DNA of 52,584 nt from positions 1 through 52,584 of the forward strand of contig JAEZUM010000027.1 of NCBI GenBank assembly GCA_023421075.1, written 5' to 3'. The stretch is from Bacillota bacterium (GTDB lineage Bacteria; Bacillota; Clostridia; Lachnospirales; Lachnospiraceae). The notes beneath the pieces are model-generated. The model saw nothing but the letters and a program-made list of their open reading frames with translations, searched no databases and was not told the origin of the DNA. Below, one piece after another: positions 34,950-43,264 of the stretch; the first letter of the stretch is position 1, and every line of letters starts with the position of its first letter. Position numbers and translations under genes: made by a program.

Positions 34950-35078
34950 TTATGAATTCTCCAACCTACTTATAGGGTTATCTTGATCGCTATTAAAAAA
35001 AGGCGCACTTATCCCGTTGGTCGGTAAAATTGCGATCATAATAGCTTCAAATCTAATCCATCTAAGTGTTGTGGTCAT
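34950..35078 (-). CDS. Putative leader peptide of the ABC-F gene
   Basis: A 42-codon ORF starting MTTTLRWIRFEAI. GGAG lies 6 bases before its ATG and it sits inside the 5' UTR between a strong promoter and an intrinsic terminator. The frame is open upstream to 35141, but that ATG falls within the -10 box, so it is not used. The middle is hydrophobic (IMIAILP) and the C-terminus polar. Ribosome stalling in such ORFs commonly controls downstream ABC-F genes. Whether this sequence stalls is not known, and it could instead be a chance ORF. Confidence 0.5.
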   Translation of the reverse strand: MTTTLRWIRFEAIMIAILPTNGISAPFFNSDQDNPISRLENS

Positions 35079-35095
35079 CTGTTTCTCCATTCGAC

Positions 35096-35111
35096 GAAGG
35101 TAATTACCTTC
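35096..35111. repeat. Perfect 16-base palindrome at the 5' end of the ABC-F leader
   Basis: GAAGGTAATTACCTTC is its own complement. It lies about 20-35 bases after the predicted transcript start and just before the leader ORF. It could be an operator or a 5' hairpin. Confidence 0.5.
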
Positions 35112-35136
35112 TTCATAAAATATAGTATCTTGCCAC

Positions 35137-35165
35137 ATCATATGCTAATATTTCAATTTTGTCAA
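35137..35165 (-). promoter_or_regulatory. Promoter of the ABC-F transcript
   Basis: TTGACA, 17-base spacer, TATGAT on the minus strand. It predicts a start near 35130 and a 5' UTR of about 275 bases before the ABC-F ATG. Confidence 0.85.
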
Positions 35166-35218
35166 GATAGGAATTACATTTCCTAACACACGTCAAAGGT
35201 AACAGCCGGTGCACATAC

Positions 35219-35265
35219 AAAAGCTCCGTCAGGCATAGAATTAATCCCTCTATGCCTGACGGAGC
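35219..35265 (-). terminator. Terminator of the Gfo/Idh-isomerase operon
   Basis: GCTCCGTCAGGCATAGA and its exact complement form a 17-bp stem with a 9-base loop, followed on the minus strand by TTTTG. A second small stem, CTGACAGG/CCTGTCAG with a 4-base loop, lies at 35291-35310, just after the operon's last stop. Confidence 0.9.
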
Positions 35266-35321
35266 CCTATCAGTAATACTACCCTCTGTCCTGACAGGCT
35301 GCCCTGTCAGATTCTTTATGA

Positions 35322-36401
35322 TTAGTCAAAATATACTGTCTTTCCGGTACGAGCTGATTCATAGATTGCTTCCAAAATTCTTGTAACCACAATTGCCTGC
35401 TCCGGCTTTACAACCAGATCTTCCCCATTTGTGATTGCATTATAGAATACTCTCTGCTCGATATCCGGAGCATCCTCACTCTTGCCGGTGAAGAACGCTA
35501 CACCGCCTGATCTCAGATCCGGCTGCTCAACGCACTGCTTATTATATTTTACGTGGTTAATACGAAGTCCATCCTTCATATCCGCACCGGCTTTCGTACC
35601 ACAGAGACTGGTCTTCGCTTCGTCAACCTCTAAGGTGTTTAACGCCCAGGAAGCTTCCAGATGAATGGTTGCACCGTTCTTCATCTTTACAAAGCCGATT
35701 GCAGAATCCTCTACGGTAAATTCCTTCGGATCCCAATCACCAAATGCATTGCCTTGGTCGGTCTGATCAGCCAGCTTACGGTATACGGAGCCTGTAACGG
35801 ATTCCGCTTCATAATTATTCATCATCCAAAGAGTTAAGTCAAGCGCATGGGTTCCGATATCGATTAACGGACCTCCACCCTGCTCCTCTTCATTCAAGAA
35901 TACACCCCAGGTCGGCACCGCACGTCTCCGTACCGCATGAGCGCGTGCATAATAAATATCGCCTAAGTCTCCGTTATCACAAGCCGTCTTTAAATATTTC
36001 GAATCCTGACGGAAACGATTCTGATATCCGATTGTTAAAAGCTTACCGGTTTCCTTTGCTGTCTCAAGCATCAGCTTTGCATCTGCATAGGATTTTGCCA
36101 TCGGCTTCTCACACATAACATGTTTTCCTGCCTTCATCGCAGCGATCGAGATTGCTGCATGGGACTTGTTTGGTGTCAATACATATACTGCCTCGATCTC
36201 AGTTTCCTTCACTAATTCGGTATAATCTGTATATACACGAGCATCTGCTGTACCAAACTTTTCTTTTGCGGCATCCGCTTTCTCCTTCACAATGTCACAG
36301 AAAGCAACAATTTCATAATTACCGTTCTTCTGGATTGCGGGTAAATGTTTTTGATTTGCGATACCGCCACAGCCGACGATACCTATCTTAACCTTTCTCA
36401 T
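35322..36401 (-). CDS. Gfo/Idh/MocA family oxidoreductase, DgpA-like
   Basis: A 359-residue NAD(P)-dependent sugar oxidoreductase. It has the Rossmann motif IGIVGCGGIANQKHLPAI (about 5-22), the CEKPMA motif (about 95-100), and the C-terminal domain with VPTWGVF, GGGPLIDIGTHALDLTLW and the catalytic His in that segment. The wording resembles, from memory, the DgpA-type oxidases of gut Lachnospiraceae that make 3-keto-glycosides. That is an inference. GGAGG precedes the ATG at 36401. It is the last gene of a four-gene operon under an AraC regulator. Confidence 0.92.
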   Translation of the reverse strand: MRKVKIGIVGCGGIANQKHLPAIQKNGNYEIVAFCDIVKEKADAAKEKFGTADARVYTDYTELVKETEIEAVYVLTPNKSHAAISIAAMKAGKHVMCEKPMAKSYADAKLMLETAKETGKLLTIGYQNRFRQDSKYLKTACDNGDLGDIYYARAHAVRRRAVPTWGVFLNEEEQGGGPLIDIGTHALDLTLWMMNNYEAESVTGSVYRKLADQTDQGNAFGDWDPKEFTVEDSAIGFVKMKNGATIHLEASWALNTLEVDEAKTSLCGTKAGADMKDGLRINHVKYNKQCVEQPDLRSGGVAFFTGKSEDAPDIEQRVFYNAITNGEDLVVKPEQAIVVTRILEAIYESARTGKTVYFD

Positions 36402-36432
36402 AGCCAAACCTCCGTATAAATTCATATGTTCT

Positions 36433-37194
36433 CTAATAACCTAAAGAAATCAGATAATCTCTGCTGATACGTGCATCCTCAAGCGCGGTGAATTCCGTAT
36501 GCCTATCCTGTTCTACTACCAGCCACTCGCTACCTCCTGCGACTGCCTGAGCAAGAATAGACGGAATATCCTGGACACCATGTCCTACTGCCCGGAATTC
36601 AAAGGGTGTTCCTCCGCTATAATCCTTCAGATGAACGACCGGTAATCTTCCTTCATACTTCTTCATGTATGTGGCAGGATCCTCTCCGGCAACCTTGGTC
36701 CAACAGGTATCCAGCTCGACCTGCCATACCTCCTCACCATAAGTACGATACATGTAATCCAGTATATATTCGCCTTCTGATGTCTTAAGAAACTCAAAAT
36801 CATGATTATGATACATTAAGGTAATCCCAACTCTTTTGCATGCAGCTGCGATGGCCGGAATATCCGCCATAAATCCTTTGAAATACTCTGTGCCGTAACG
36901 CTGATCCTCCAATAAATAAGGGATTGCGACATATTTGCAACCGATTGTGGCATAATTTTCAGCCGTCTTGTCCATATCGTTCTTAAACTCCTGATACGCA
37001 ACGTGTGCTGAGATCGGAACGAGACCAACCTCCTTCAGAATATCTCTTACTTCTTCCGGGGTATAACCATAGAGACCTGCCAGCTCAACTCCGTCATAGC
37101 CCATGCTCTTCACTTCCTGCATTGCCTTGACAAAATCCTTTTCTGCATCCTCACGAATGGAATATACCTGAAGTGCAACCGGTAATTTACCCAT
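36433..37194 (-). CDS. Sugar phosphate isomerase/epimerase (TIM barrel)
   Basis: A 253-residue AP-endonuclease-2-fold protein (IolE/xylose-isomerase-like). It has LQVYSIREDAEKDF at the N-terminus, YDGVELAG, YHNHDFEF, metal-ligand ELDTCW and HLKDY (about 195-200), and a final WLVVEQD carrying the fourth metal ligand. GGAGG lies 7 bases before the ATG at 37194. It is 31 bases upstream of the DgpA-like gene start. Its probable role is isomerising or eliminating the keto-sugar made by the neighbouring oxidoreductases. Confidence 0.9.
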   Translation of the reverse strand: MGKLPVALQVYSIREDAEKDFVKAMQEVKSMGYDGVELAGLYGYTPEEVRDILKEVGLVPISAHVAYQEFKNDMDKTAENYATIGCKYVAIPYLLEDQRYGTEYFKGFMADIPAIAAACKRVGITLMYHNHDFEFLKTSEGEYILDYMYRTYGEEVWQVELDTCWTKVAGEDPATYMKKYEGRLPVVHLKDYSGGTPFEFRAVGHGVQDIPSILAQAVAGGSEWLVVEQDRHTEFTALEDARISRDYLISLGY

Positions 37195-37215
37195 TATTAG
37201 TCCTCCGTTCTGCAT

Positions 37216-38271
37216 TTATTCAAAGTAGACAACCTGCTTCTTCTCTGAAGACTCAAAGACTGCTTCCATCAGCTTCATTACTCTCATAACCTCCGGTAAT
37301 TTAATCTTCTGATCTTCTTCCTTCGCGATTGCCTTCATAACATTACGATAGAAATCTCTGATGTCACTCTTAACAATGCCAAGCTCCTCGGTACTGATGG
37401 TATCATCTCTGCGGGGTGCCATAGTCTTAGTCAGACCTGCTGCGGTACGTACCGGAACTACATCCTCCTCATTCTTACCAACAGCACGAACAATTCGTCC
37501 CTTCAGACTCCAGTCCTCAATAATTGCGGTTCCGTTCTGTCCGATCATATACCATCTGGGAAGAGAGATAAAGTTACTCGTTCCTACTTCCACTACAACA
37601 TCAACATTGTTCTCAAAGCCAAGCTGTACAGTAAATCCATCATCTACCATCGTATTGGTAATATTGGTAACGGTAGAATATACCGTCTTTAGCTTTGTAC
37701 TTCCCATCATCTGAAGTATCTGATCCAAGAGGTGAACCCCCCAGTCCAGTACCATGCCGCCGCCATGCTCTTTCTCCTGGCGCCAGTCACCGGGGATACC
37801 TCTGGAACCATGCACTCTGGACTCGATACGATATACCTCACCAAGCTTTTGCTCATCATAGATCTTCTTCATCGTCAAATAGTCCTCATCCCAACGACGA
37901 TTCTGATGAACGGTGAACAATTTTCCTGTTTCCTCTGCTACATCAATCATTTCCTGTAAATCAGAGGAATTCAGTGTCACCGGCTTCTCACTGACTACAT
38001 TCTTACCCGCACGCATTGCTTGAATTGCAATGGGCTTATGAAGATCATTGGGCGTAGCGATCAGTACGACGTCAATCCGTTCATCTGCAAGCAGTTCCTC
38101 CAGACTGTCATAGCTATGGACTCCGACTTCCTTAGCATAAGTCTTACGTGCATCATCGATGTCAAATATTCCTGCAACCTCTAAGCCGTCGATGGTATCA
38201 ATGGTCTCTCTGTGCCAATTACCCATGCCTCCAAAACCGACGATACCAAGCATATAATTTGTACCTTTCAT
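37216..38271 (-). CDS. Gfo/Idh/MocA family oxidoreductase, second member
   Basis: A 351-residue oxidoreductase with LGIVGFGGMGNWH (about 8-20), the dinucleotide acidic residue in GIFDIDD, the SEKPVT motif in place of CEKP (about 95), and HGGGMVLDWGVHLLDQIL with the catalytic His. It differs clearly from the 35322-36401 gene, so this is not a recent duplication. GGAGG is 10 bases before the ATG at 38271. An ATG six codons later has only a weak site. It may reduce a sugar that its partner oxidises. Confidence 0.92.
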   Translation of the reverse strand: MKGTNYMLGIVGFGGMGNWHRETIDTIDGLEVAGIFDIDDARKTYAKEVGVHSYDSLEELLADERIDVVLIATPNDLHKPIAIQAMRAGKNVVSEKPVTLNSSDLQEMIDVAEETGKLFTVHQNRRWDEDYLTMKKIYDEQKLGEVYRIESRVHGSRGIPGDWRQEKEHGGGMVLDWGVHLLDQILQMMGSTKLKTVYSTVTNITNTMVDDGFTVQLGFENNVDVVVEVGTSNFISLPRWYMIGQNGTAIIEDWSLKGRIVRAVGKNEEDVVPVRTAAGLTKTMAPRRDDTISTEELGIVKSDIRDFYRNVMKAIAKEEDQKIKLPEVMRVMKLMEAVFESSEKKQVVYFE

Positions 38272-38327
38272 TTCTTATTAGCCTCCATATAGTACTTCAA
38301 ATTCTTCGGTGGAATGACTCCGACTGC

Positions 38328-39299
38328 TTAAGCCCAGAACATTTCTCCTCTAGCTTCATAGATTAATACATTTCTAAGGAAATTAATTGCTTTTACTAAA
38401 CCTTCCTTGCCTGACATCAGACTGTCTTCATGCTCAATGCTCAGTGCATGATCATAGCCTGCCATACGAAGCTCGGAAACAATCGCCTTCCAATACTCCT
38501 CACCATTACCGTAGCCTACTGCTCTAAAGATCCAGGAACGGTTTATCTCATTACCATAATGCCCTGTATCCAATACACCATTTACTGCGGTATTATATTT
38601 ATCAATCTTAGTATCCTTCGCATGGAAATGGAAGATTGCTCCTGCTTTACCAAGCTCACGGATGCTTGCACAAGGATCCATCCCCTGCCAGATCAAGTGG
38701 CTGGGATCAAAATTAGCACCGATTTCCGGTCCAACTGCCTCACGAAGCTTCAGCAGCGTGCTGGTATTGTATACACAGAAGCCGGGATGCATCTCAAGTG
38801 CGAACTTTGTGACACCATGCTCCTTGGCAAATGCTACTTTCTTCTTCCAATAAGGAATCAATATCTCATTCCACTGATAATCCAATATCTTTAAATAATC
38901 CTCCGGCCAAGAACAGGTTACCCAGTTTGGCATCTTATCCTCCGCACTTCCTCCGGGACAGCCGGAAAAAGTATTGATGATAGAAATACCAAGCTTCTCT
39001 GCTAACAGAATCGCCTTTGTAAGGTCCTCATCAAATTTATCTGCGATCTCCTTAACAGGATGTACCATATTACCATGACAGCTGAGCGCGCTGATTTCCA
39101 AATTATGATCTTTTATCGTATTCTTGAATTTCTCGAACTCTTTCTCATCATTTAATAATACATCCGGATCACAATGAGCTGTTCCGGGATATCCGCCACA
39201 ACCGATTTCAACCGTCTGAACACCGTTACCCGCTAAAAACTCGCAAGCCTTATCAAGAGACATATCGCCTAAAACAACTGTAAATGTACCTAACTTCAT
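38328..39299 (-). CDS. Sugar phosphate isomerase/epimerase (TIM barrel), second member
   Basis: A 323-residue TIM-barrel protein. It opens MKLGTFTVVLGDMSLDKA, then VEIGCGGYPGTAHCD, with metal ligands in FALEMHPGF (Glu), GANFDPSHL (Asp, His), HFHAKD and SIEHED (Glu). The GCGGYPG and FDPSHLIWQG features match a subgroup found beside Gfo/Idh oxidoreductases in carbohydrate clusters. AGGAGG precedes the ATG. It is the first structural gene downstream of the AraC regulator. Confidence 0.92.
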   Translation of the reverse strand: MKLGTFTVVLGDMSLDKACEFLAGNGVQTVEIGCGGYPGTAHCDPDVLLNDEKEFEKFKNTIKDHNLEISALSCHGNMVHPVKEIADKFDEDLTKAILLAEKLGISIINTFSGCPGGSAEDKMPNWVTCSWPEDYLKILDYQWNEILIPYWKKKVAFAKEHGVTKFALEMHPGFCVYNTSTLLKLREAVGPEIGANFDPSHLIWQGMDPCASIRELGKAGAIFHFHAKDTKIDKYNTAVNGVLDTGHYGNEINRSWIFRAVGYGNGEEYWKAIVSELRMAGYDHALSIEHEDSLMSGKEGLVKAINFLRNVLIYEARGEMFWA

Positions 39300-39427
39300 T
39301 GCCTAACCTCCTATAATCTCATTATATTAACATGATACTGTTCCATAGCTTGTTTATCTATGGTTTTCTTGCTGATTATACATATTATCTTGCTATTTCT
39401 ATCGCATCTCTCTTTGATCAATTAATC

Positions 39428-40249
39428 TCAAATCCATACATGGGAGGGTGCATACCCATAATAATTACGGAACAGTCTTCCGAAATTATTATAGTCCGTA
39501 AATCCAACCGCTGCTGCTACCTCGGATACACTCATTTCCTTCTGTTCCAGTAGACGGTGAGCCGTCTTCAGACGAACCTCATTAACATAATTGAGAGGAC
39601 TTTTTCCCATACTCTCTTTGAACAGATGACAGAACCGGTATTCACTTAAATGAATTAATTCCGCCAGGGTTCCAATCGCGATCGGTTCCGAATAATTGCC
39701 CTGTATGTATTGTAATACCTGATTTAGGCGTTTGAGATTTTGCATACGCTTTGTATTTTCCTTATCGGAGAGACTCTCGGATACATAATTGCGTAGAAGA
39801 TACGTTATCAATTCATATATTTTGCCCCTCATTGCCATCTTATATCCGGCTTGTTTATTCAATTCCTCTTGATAGATATCCTCCATCAGCTTTTTGATGG
39901 TCACATCAGAGGATATGATTGATTGAAAAATGACATTACAGTTCGCAACCTCCTTGGAAAAGGAATCAAGCTCAAAGATAATTACCAAAGCTTCAAAATT
40001 CTTAGAGCGGCTGAAGCCTTCATGAAGCTCATTGCAATTGATAATAACAAGGCTTCCCTCCTCCATGTTAAAGGGTTTGTGGTTGCAGTAGAAGGTTCCC
40101 TGCCCATTCAGTACATAATGCAGTTCAATATGCTCATGCCAATGAGACGGGCAATATAATCCCTGCTTACGAATCTGCTGCTTGAACATCTGCACCGGAA
40201 ATTCTTCATCATTTATTATCTTTTTTTCATAAAGACTGATATCATGCAT
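39428..40249 (-). CDS. AraC family transcriptional regulator with cupin domain
   Basis: A 267-residue regulator. The N-terminal cupin (about 20-110) includes CPSHWHEHIELHYVLNGQGTF (read in two parts) and the C-terminal pair of AraC helix-turn-helix motifs spans about 165-265, with LSEYRFCHLFKESMGKSPL and VAAAVGFTDYNNFGRLFRN. GGAGG is 6 bases before the ATG at 40249. It is encoded just upstream of the four sugar genes in the same direction and so probably controls them and senses their substrate. Confidence 0.93.
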   Translation of the reverse strand: MHDISLYEKKIINDEEFPVQMFKQQIRKQGLYCPSHWHEHIELHYVLNGQGTFYCNHKPFNMEEGSLVIINCNELHEGFSRSKNFEALVIIFELDSFSKEVANCNVIFQSIISSDVTIKKLMEDIYQEELNKQAGYKMAMRGKIYELITYLLRNYVSESLSDKENTKRMQNLKRLNQVLQYIQGNYSEPIAIGTLAELIHLSEYRFCHLFKESMGKSPLNYVNEVRLKTAHRLLEQKEMSVSEVAAAVGFTDYNNFGRLFRNYYGYAPSHVWI

Positions 40250-40324
40250 TTCATACCTCCATGCTACTGCGCTACCCATTCATCCACCCCTTATTCTAAC
40301 AGATTCATCATTCGCTTTCAATCG

Positions 40325-40370
40325 ACAATTGAGGCGGGAAGGGATTCACAATTGAAGCGGGAAGGGATTC
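40325..40370. repeat. Two tandem 23-base repeats
   Basis: ACAATTGAGGCGGGAAGGGATTC (written here as ACAATTGA-G/A-GCGGG-AAGGGATTC) occurs twice head to tail, with one mismatch. It lies immediately beyond the pyrE-operon terminator and upstream of the AraC gene, so it might be a regulator site for that gene. Confidence 0.7.
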
Positions 40371-40406
40371 AAAAAAGCCCTAAGTAATCTTTATTTACCT
40401 AGGGCT
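40371..40406 (-). terminator. Terminator of the pyrKDE transcript
   Basis: On the minus strand GCCCTAgGTAA pairs with TTACtTAGGGC, followed by TTTTTTG. It lies 18 bases after the stop of the small membrane protein gene. Confidence 0.9.
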
Positions 40407-40424
40407 TTCGCATGTATTGACTTA

Positions 40425-40577
40425 TTAAAACAATAATTCTGATTTCTTCTTAAGTAATTTCGCACCGTTTAGTATTAACAAAGTTCCGAATACAATTCCT
40501 GCAACAATCAACAGAATTCCCATAACAAGATTCCACACGCCGACCGATTTCATTGTGTTATAGATTTTCTCCATCAT
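40425..40577 (-). CDS. Small membrane protein, last gene of the pyrKDE unit
   Basis: A 50-residue protein starting MMEKIYNTMKSVGVWNLVMG. A single membrane helix follows (about 16-40, VMGILLIVAGIVFGTLLIL) and the tail is basic (KLLKKK). GGAGGG lies 7 bases before the ATG and a terminator follows directly. It is 39 bases downstream of pyrE on the same strand. The clean ribosome-binding site, the helix-plus-Lys pattern and the terminator argue that it is a real gene. I do not know a function. Confidence 0.8.
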   Translation of the reverse strand: MMEKIYNTMKSVGVWNLVMGILLIVAGIVFGTLLILNGAKLLKKKSELLF

Positions 40578-40616
40578 ATACAATCCCTCCTTTATCTACC
40601 GGCAGATTATTATTCC

Positions 40617-41291
40617 CTACTTCACACCATACTGCTCGTAGTAAGTATCAATTGCTGACTTCAGCGTATCATCAATTACAATCTTCCCATTGTAGGGGCG
40701 GTTATGCAGATGCTCCACCACTTCCTGCATGGTAACGATGGCCGTTGTCGCAATATGATAATTCTCTTCTATCTCGGAAAGTGCACTTTTATTACCTTGT
40801 CCTCTTTCCATTCGGTCTACCGATACCACAAGTCCCATTACTTCGACCTGGGCCTGAGCAGCTAATATAGGCATTGTTTCGCCAATGGAGGTTCCCGCAG
40901 TTGTTACATCTTCAATAATTATTACCTTATCCCCATCCTTCAGAGGGGAACCCAGTAAAATACCGGTATCACCGTGATCCTTAACTTCCTTGCGGTTAGA
41001 ACAATATTTGATATCCTTCTGATAAAATTCACTGATTGCCATCGTAGTGGCTACGCTAAGCGGAATACCCTTGTAGGCGGGACCGAATAATACATCGAAA
41101 TCCATTCCGTACTTATCATTAATCGCCTTTGCATAATATTCGCCTAATCTCCTAAGCTGGGAACCGGAGCGGTAGAAACCTGTGTTAACAAAGAAAGGGG
41201 TCTTTCTTCCACTCTTTGTTGTAAAATCTCCAAACTTCAGTACGCCACAGTCAACCATGAATTCTATAAATTCCTTCTTGTATTGCTCCAT
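40617..41291 (-). CDS. pyrE: Orotate phosphoribosyltransferase
   Basis: Joins orotate and PRPP to give orotidine monophosphate. The 224-residue product has SGRKTPFFVNTGFY near residue 25, the FGPAYKGIPLS hood region and the PRPP-binding motif VIIIEDVTTAGTSIGE (about 125-140). AGGAGG is 7 bases before the ATG at 41291, and an extended frame upstream lacks such a site. It follows pyrD after 91 bases. Confidence 0.97.
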   Translation of the reverse strand: MEQYKKEFIEFMVDCGVLKFGDFTTKSGRKTPFFVNTGFYRSGSQLRRLGEYYAKAINDKYGMDFDVLFGPAYKGIPLSVATTMAISEFYQKDIKYCSNRKEVKDHGDTGILLGSPLKDGDKVIIIEDVTTAGTSIGETMPILAAQAQVEVMGLVVSVDRMERGQGNKSALSEIEENYHIATTAIVTMQEVVEHLHNRPYNGKIVIDDTLKSAIDTYYEQYGVK

Positions 41292-41382
41292 AATCTTCCT
41301 CCTACATTCTTCATTGTAGCACAAATATCCAGAAATAATAGCACCTATATTAATTTTTTATATTTTTTTAACAGTTCTTCGC

Positions 41383-42285
41383 TTATTTCACACAGCCGAT
41401 TAATTCCTTAATATCATTAACCTTATGTTGCTTCATGTAATCTTCTATCCCCTTAAGCACCTCAATCGTGGCTGAAGGATTGATAAAATTAGCCGTTCCG
41501 ACTGCAACCATACTGGCTCCGGCCATGATAAACTCCAGAGCATCCTCCGCACAGGTGATTCCACCCATACCTATGATCGGAAGTCCCACTGCATGAGCCA
41601 CCTGATATACCATCCGAACAGCAATTGGTTTGATGGCAGGACCGGATAATCCCCCTGTTTTATTTGCCAGCAAAAAGGCACGACGATGAATATCAATCTT
41701 CATACCGGTCAGAGTATTAATAAGAGATAAAGCGTCAGCTCCACCGGCTTCTGCCGCTCTTGCCATCTCTGTGATGTCCGTAACATTAGGACTAAGCTTC
41801 ATTATAATAGGCTGTTTCGCCAGCTTCTTCAATTCCGAGGTGATGGCTTCCACACACTTAGGGTCTTGACCAAAAGCGATGCCGCCTTCCTTCACATTAG
41901 GGCAGGAAATATTAATCTCCAGCATATCCACGTCACAATCCGCAAGGCGTTCAACTACTTCACAGTAATCCTGTGTTGTCTTACCCACAACATTAACGAT
42001 GATTTTTGTATCATATTTACGCAAAAAGGGTATGTCTCTATTTATAAATACATCCATTCCGGGGTTTTGAAGCCCGATGGCATTCAGCATTCCACCATAG
42101 GTTTCAGCAACTCTGGGTGTAGGATTTCCCGGCCAGGGGATGCTTGATACCCCCTTTGTAGTTACTGCTCCGAGCTCAGATAAATCCACATAATCGCTAT
42201 ATTCCATTCCGGAACCAAAGGTCCCCGAAGCGGTCGTTACCGGATTCTTAAAGGGAACGCCGGCCAATGATACATTCATGTTCAT
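41383..42285 (-). CDS. pyrD: Dihydroorotate dehydrogenase B, catalytic subunit
   Basis: FMN-containing subunit of the NAD-linked class 1B enzyme. The 300-residue product has FKNPVTTASGTFG (about 12-24), GLQNPG, EINISCPNVKEGG with the catalytic Cys region about residue 130, and IGMGGITCAEDALEFIMAGA at the phosphate site. It overlaps pyrK by 4 bases (ATGA), so translation is coupled. The pairing with PyrK confirms type 1B. Confidence 0.97.
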   Translation of the reverse strand: MNMNVSLAGVPFKNPVTTASGTFGSGMEYSDYVDLSELGAVTTKGVSSIPWPGNPTPRVAETYGGMLNAIGLQNPGMDVFINRDIPFLRKYDTKIIVNVVGKTTQDYCEVVERLADCDVDMLEINISCPNVKEGGIAFGQDPKCVEAITSELKKLAKQPIIMKLSPNVTDITEMARAAEAGGADALSLINTLTGMKIDIHRRAFLLANKTGGLSGPAIKPIAVRMVYQVAHAVGLPIIGMGGITCAEDALEFIMAGASMVAVGTANFINPSATIEVLKGIEDYMKQHKVNDIKELIGCVK

Positions 42286-43049
42286 AGCTCCACCTCTTCT
42301 GCGTAAAACACCGGACCATCCTTACATATCCTTGTATTTCTTACATTGCTGTGATGATCCACATCCTTTGTCTTACATACGCAGGCCAAACAAGCTCCGA
42401 TGCCGCAGGCCATACGCTCTTCCATGGATAGTTGACAGGTTATTCCCTTCTCAAGAGCGTAGGCTCTAATTCCTCGAAGCATAGGAGTTGGTCCGCAGGC
42501 AAAGATAGTGTCAGCCTCCAACATATTATCGCGAATGGCATCCAGAACATTTCCTTTTGTACCTTTACTTCCATCTTCTGTTGCGATATAAACTGTTCCG
42601 TAAGATGCTATTTCATCCTCCAGAAATGTATTGTCCCGGTATCCTAATACAATCTGCTTCTCACAGGTTAATTGCTTTGCTAATTCAAGCATCGGAGGAA
42701 TTCCAATTCCACCGCCAATCAATAATGCTTTCTTTCCCTCCAGCGTAAATCCATTCCCTAATGGTCCCATGACCTCAATGGTAGCCCCGGGTCCAAGATT
42801 GGCAAATTCCAGGGTTCCTTTACCGGAAGCACGATATACAAGTCGTATCGTCCCCTGTTGCTTATTGATCTCACAGATACTGATCGGCCTCGGTAACAAC
42901 CGACTGCCATCCTTACAATACAAGGATACAAATTGTCCCGGCTTTGCAGATAAAGCAATGTCTTCTGATCGGATCCACATACTGTAGATATCTTCTGCAA
43001 GACTACATTGCTCTGTGATTACAGCTTCTTTCTTTATCGCAACTGACAT
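42282..43049 (-). CDS. pyrK: Dihydroorotate dehydrogenase B, electron transfer subunit
   Basis: Carries FAD and a [2Fe-2S] cluster that pass electrons from PyrD to NAD+. The 255-residue product has the FAD motif LLPRPISIC (about 50-58), the NAD-binding LLIGGGIGIPPM (about 109-120) and C-terminal cluster cysteines in CGIGACLACVC and a later CKDGPVF. AGGAG lies before the ATG. The 215 bases between it and the yjbQ stop include a GATAAAC/GTTTATC hairpin but no clear PyrR site or T-run. Confidence 0.97.
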   Translation of the reverse strand: MSVAIKKEAVITEQCSLAEDIYSMWIRSEDIALSAKPGQFVSLYCKDGSRLLPRPISICEINKQQGTIRLVYRASGKGTLEFANLGPGATIEVMGPLGNGFTLEGKKALLIGGGIGIPPMLELAKQLTCEKQIVLGYRDNTFLEDEIASYGTVYIATEDGSKGTKGNVLDAIRDNMLEADTIFACGPTPMLRGIRAYALEKGITCQLSMEERMACGIGACLACVCKTKDVDHHSNVRNTRICKDGPVFYAEEVEL

Positions 43050-43264
43050 ATCTTTTCTCCTATGAATGTTAATTAGTACAGAATGAGCTTTCCGTACAGT
43101 ATAACTTAAATTAAGCTTCTCTACAAGGTGTTTGTGAGGAGAATTGTATATTCTTAATTGATTTATATTTATATTCTTTATTAGCTTTTCTTATCATATT
43201 CCTAGTTGATAAACAGTCCTTGCAGTTTATCGGATTATTAACGGGTATTTTCTCCCGCTGTTTC

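Noticed and set aside
35079..35141. A 63-residue version of the ABC-F leader ORF
   Set aside because: Its ATG falls in the -10 box of the promoter. The shorter 42-codon form with GGAG upstream is preferred.
40325..40370. CRISPR-like direct repeats
   Set aside because: Only two units with no spacer between them and no cas genes nearby. This is a tandem repeat, not an array.
43050..43264. A PyrR attenuator before pyrK
   Set aside because: Only a GATAAAC/GTTTATC hairpin without a T-run was found. No conserved PyrR-binding loop could be recognised.
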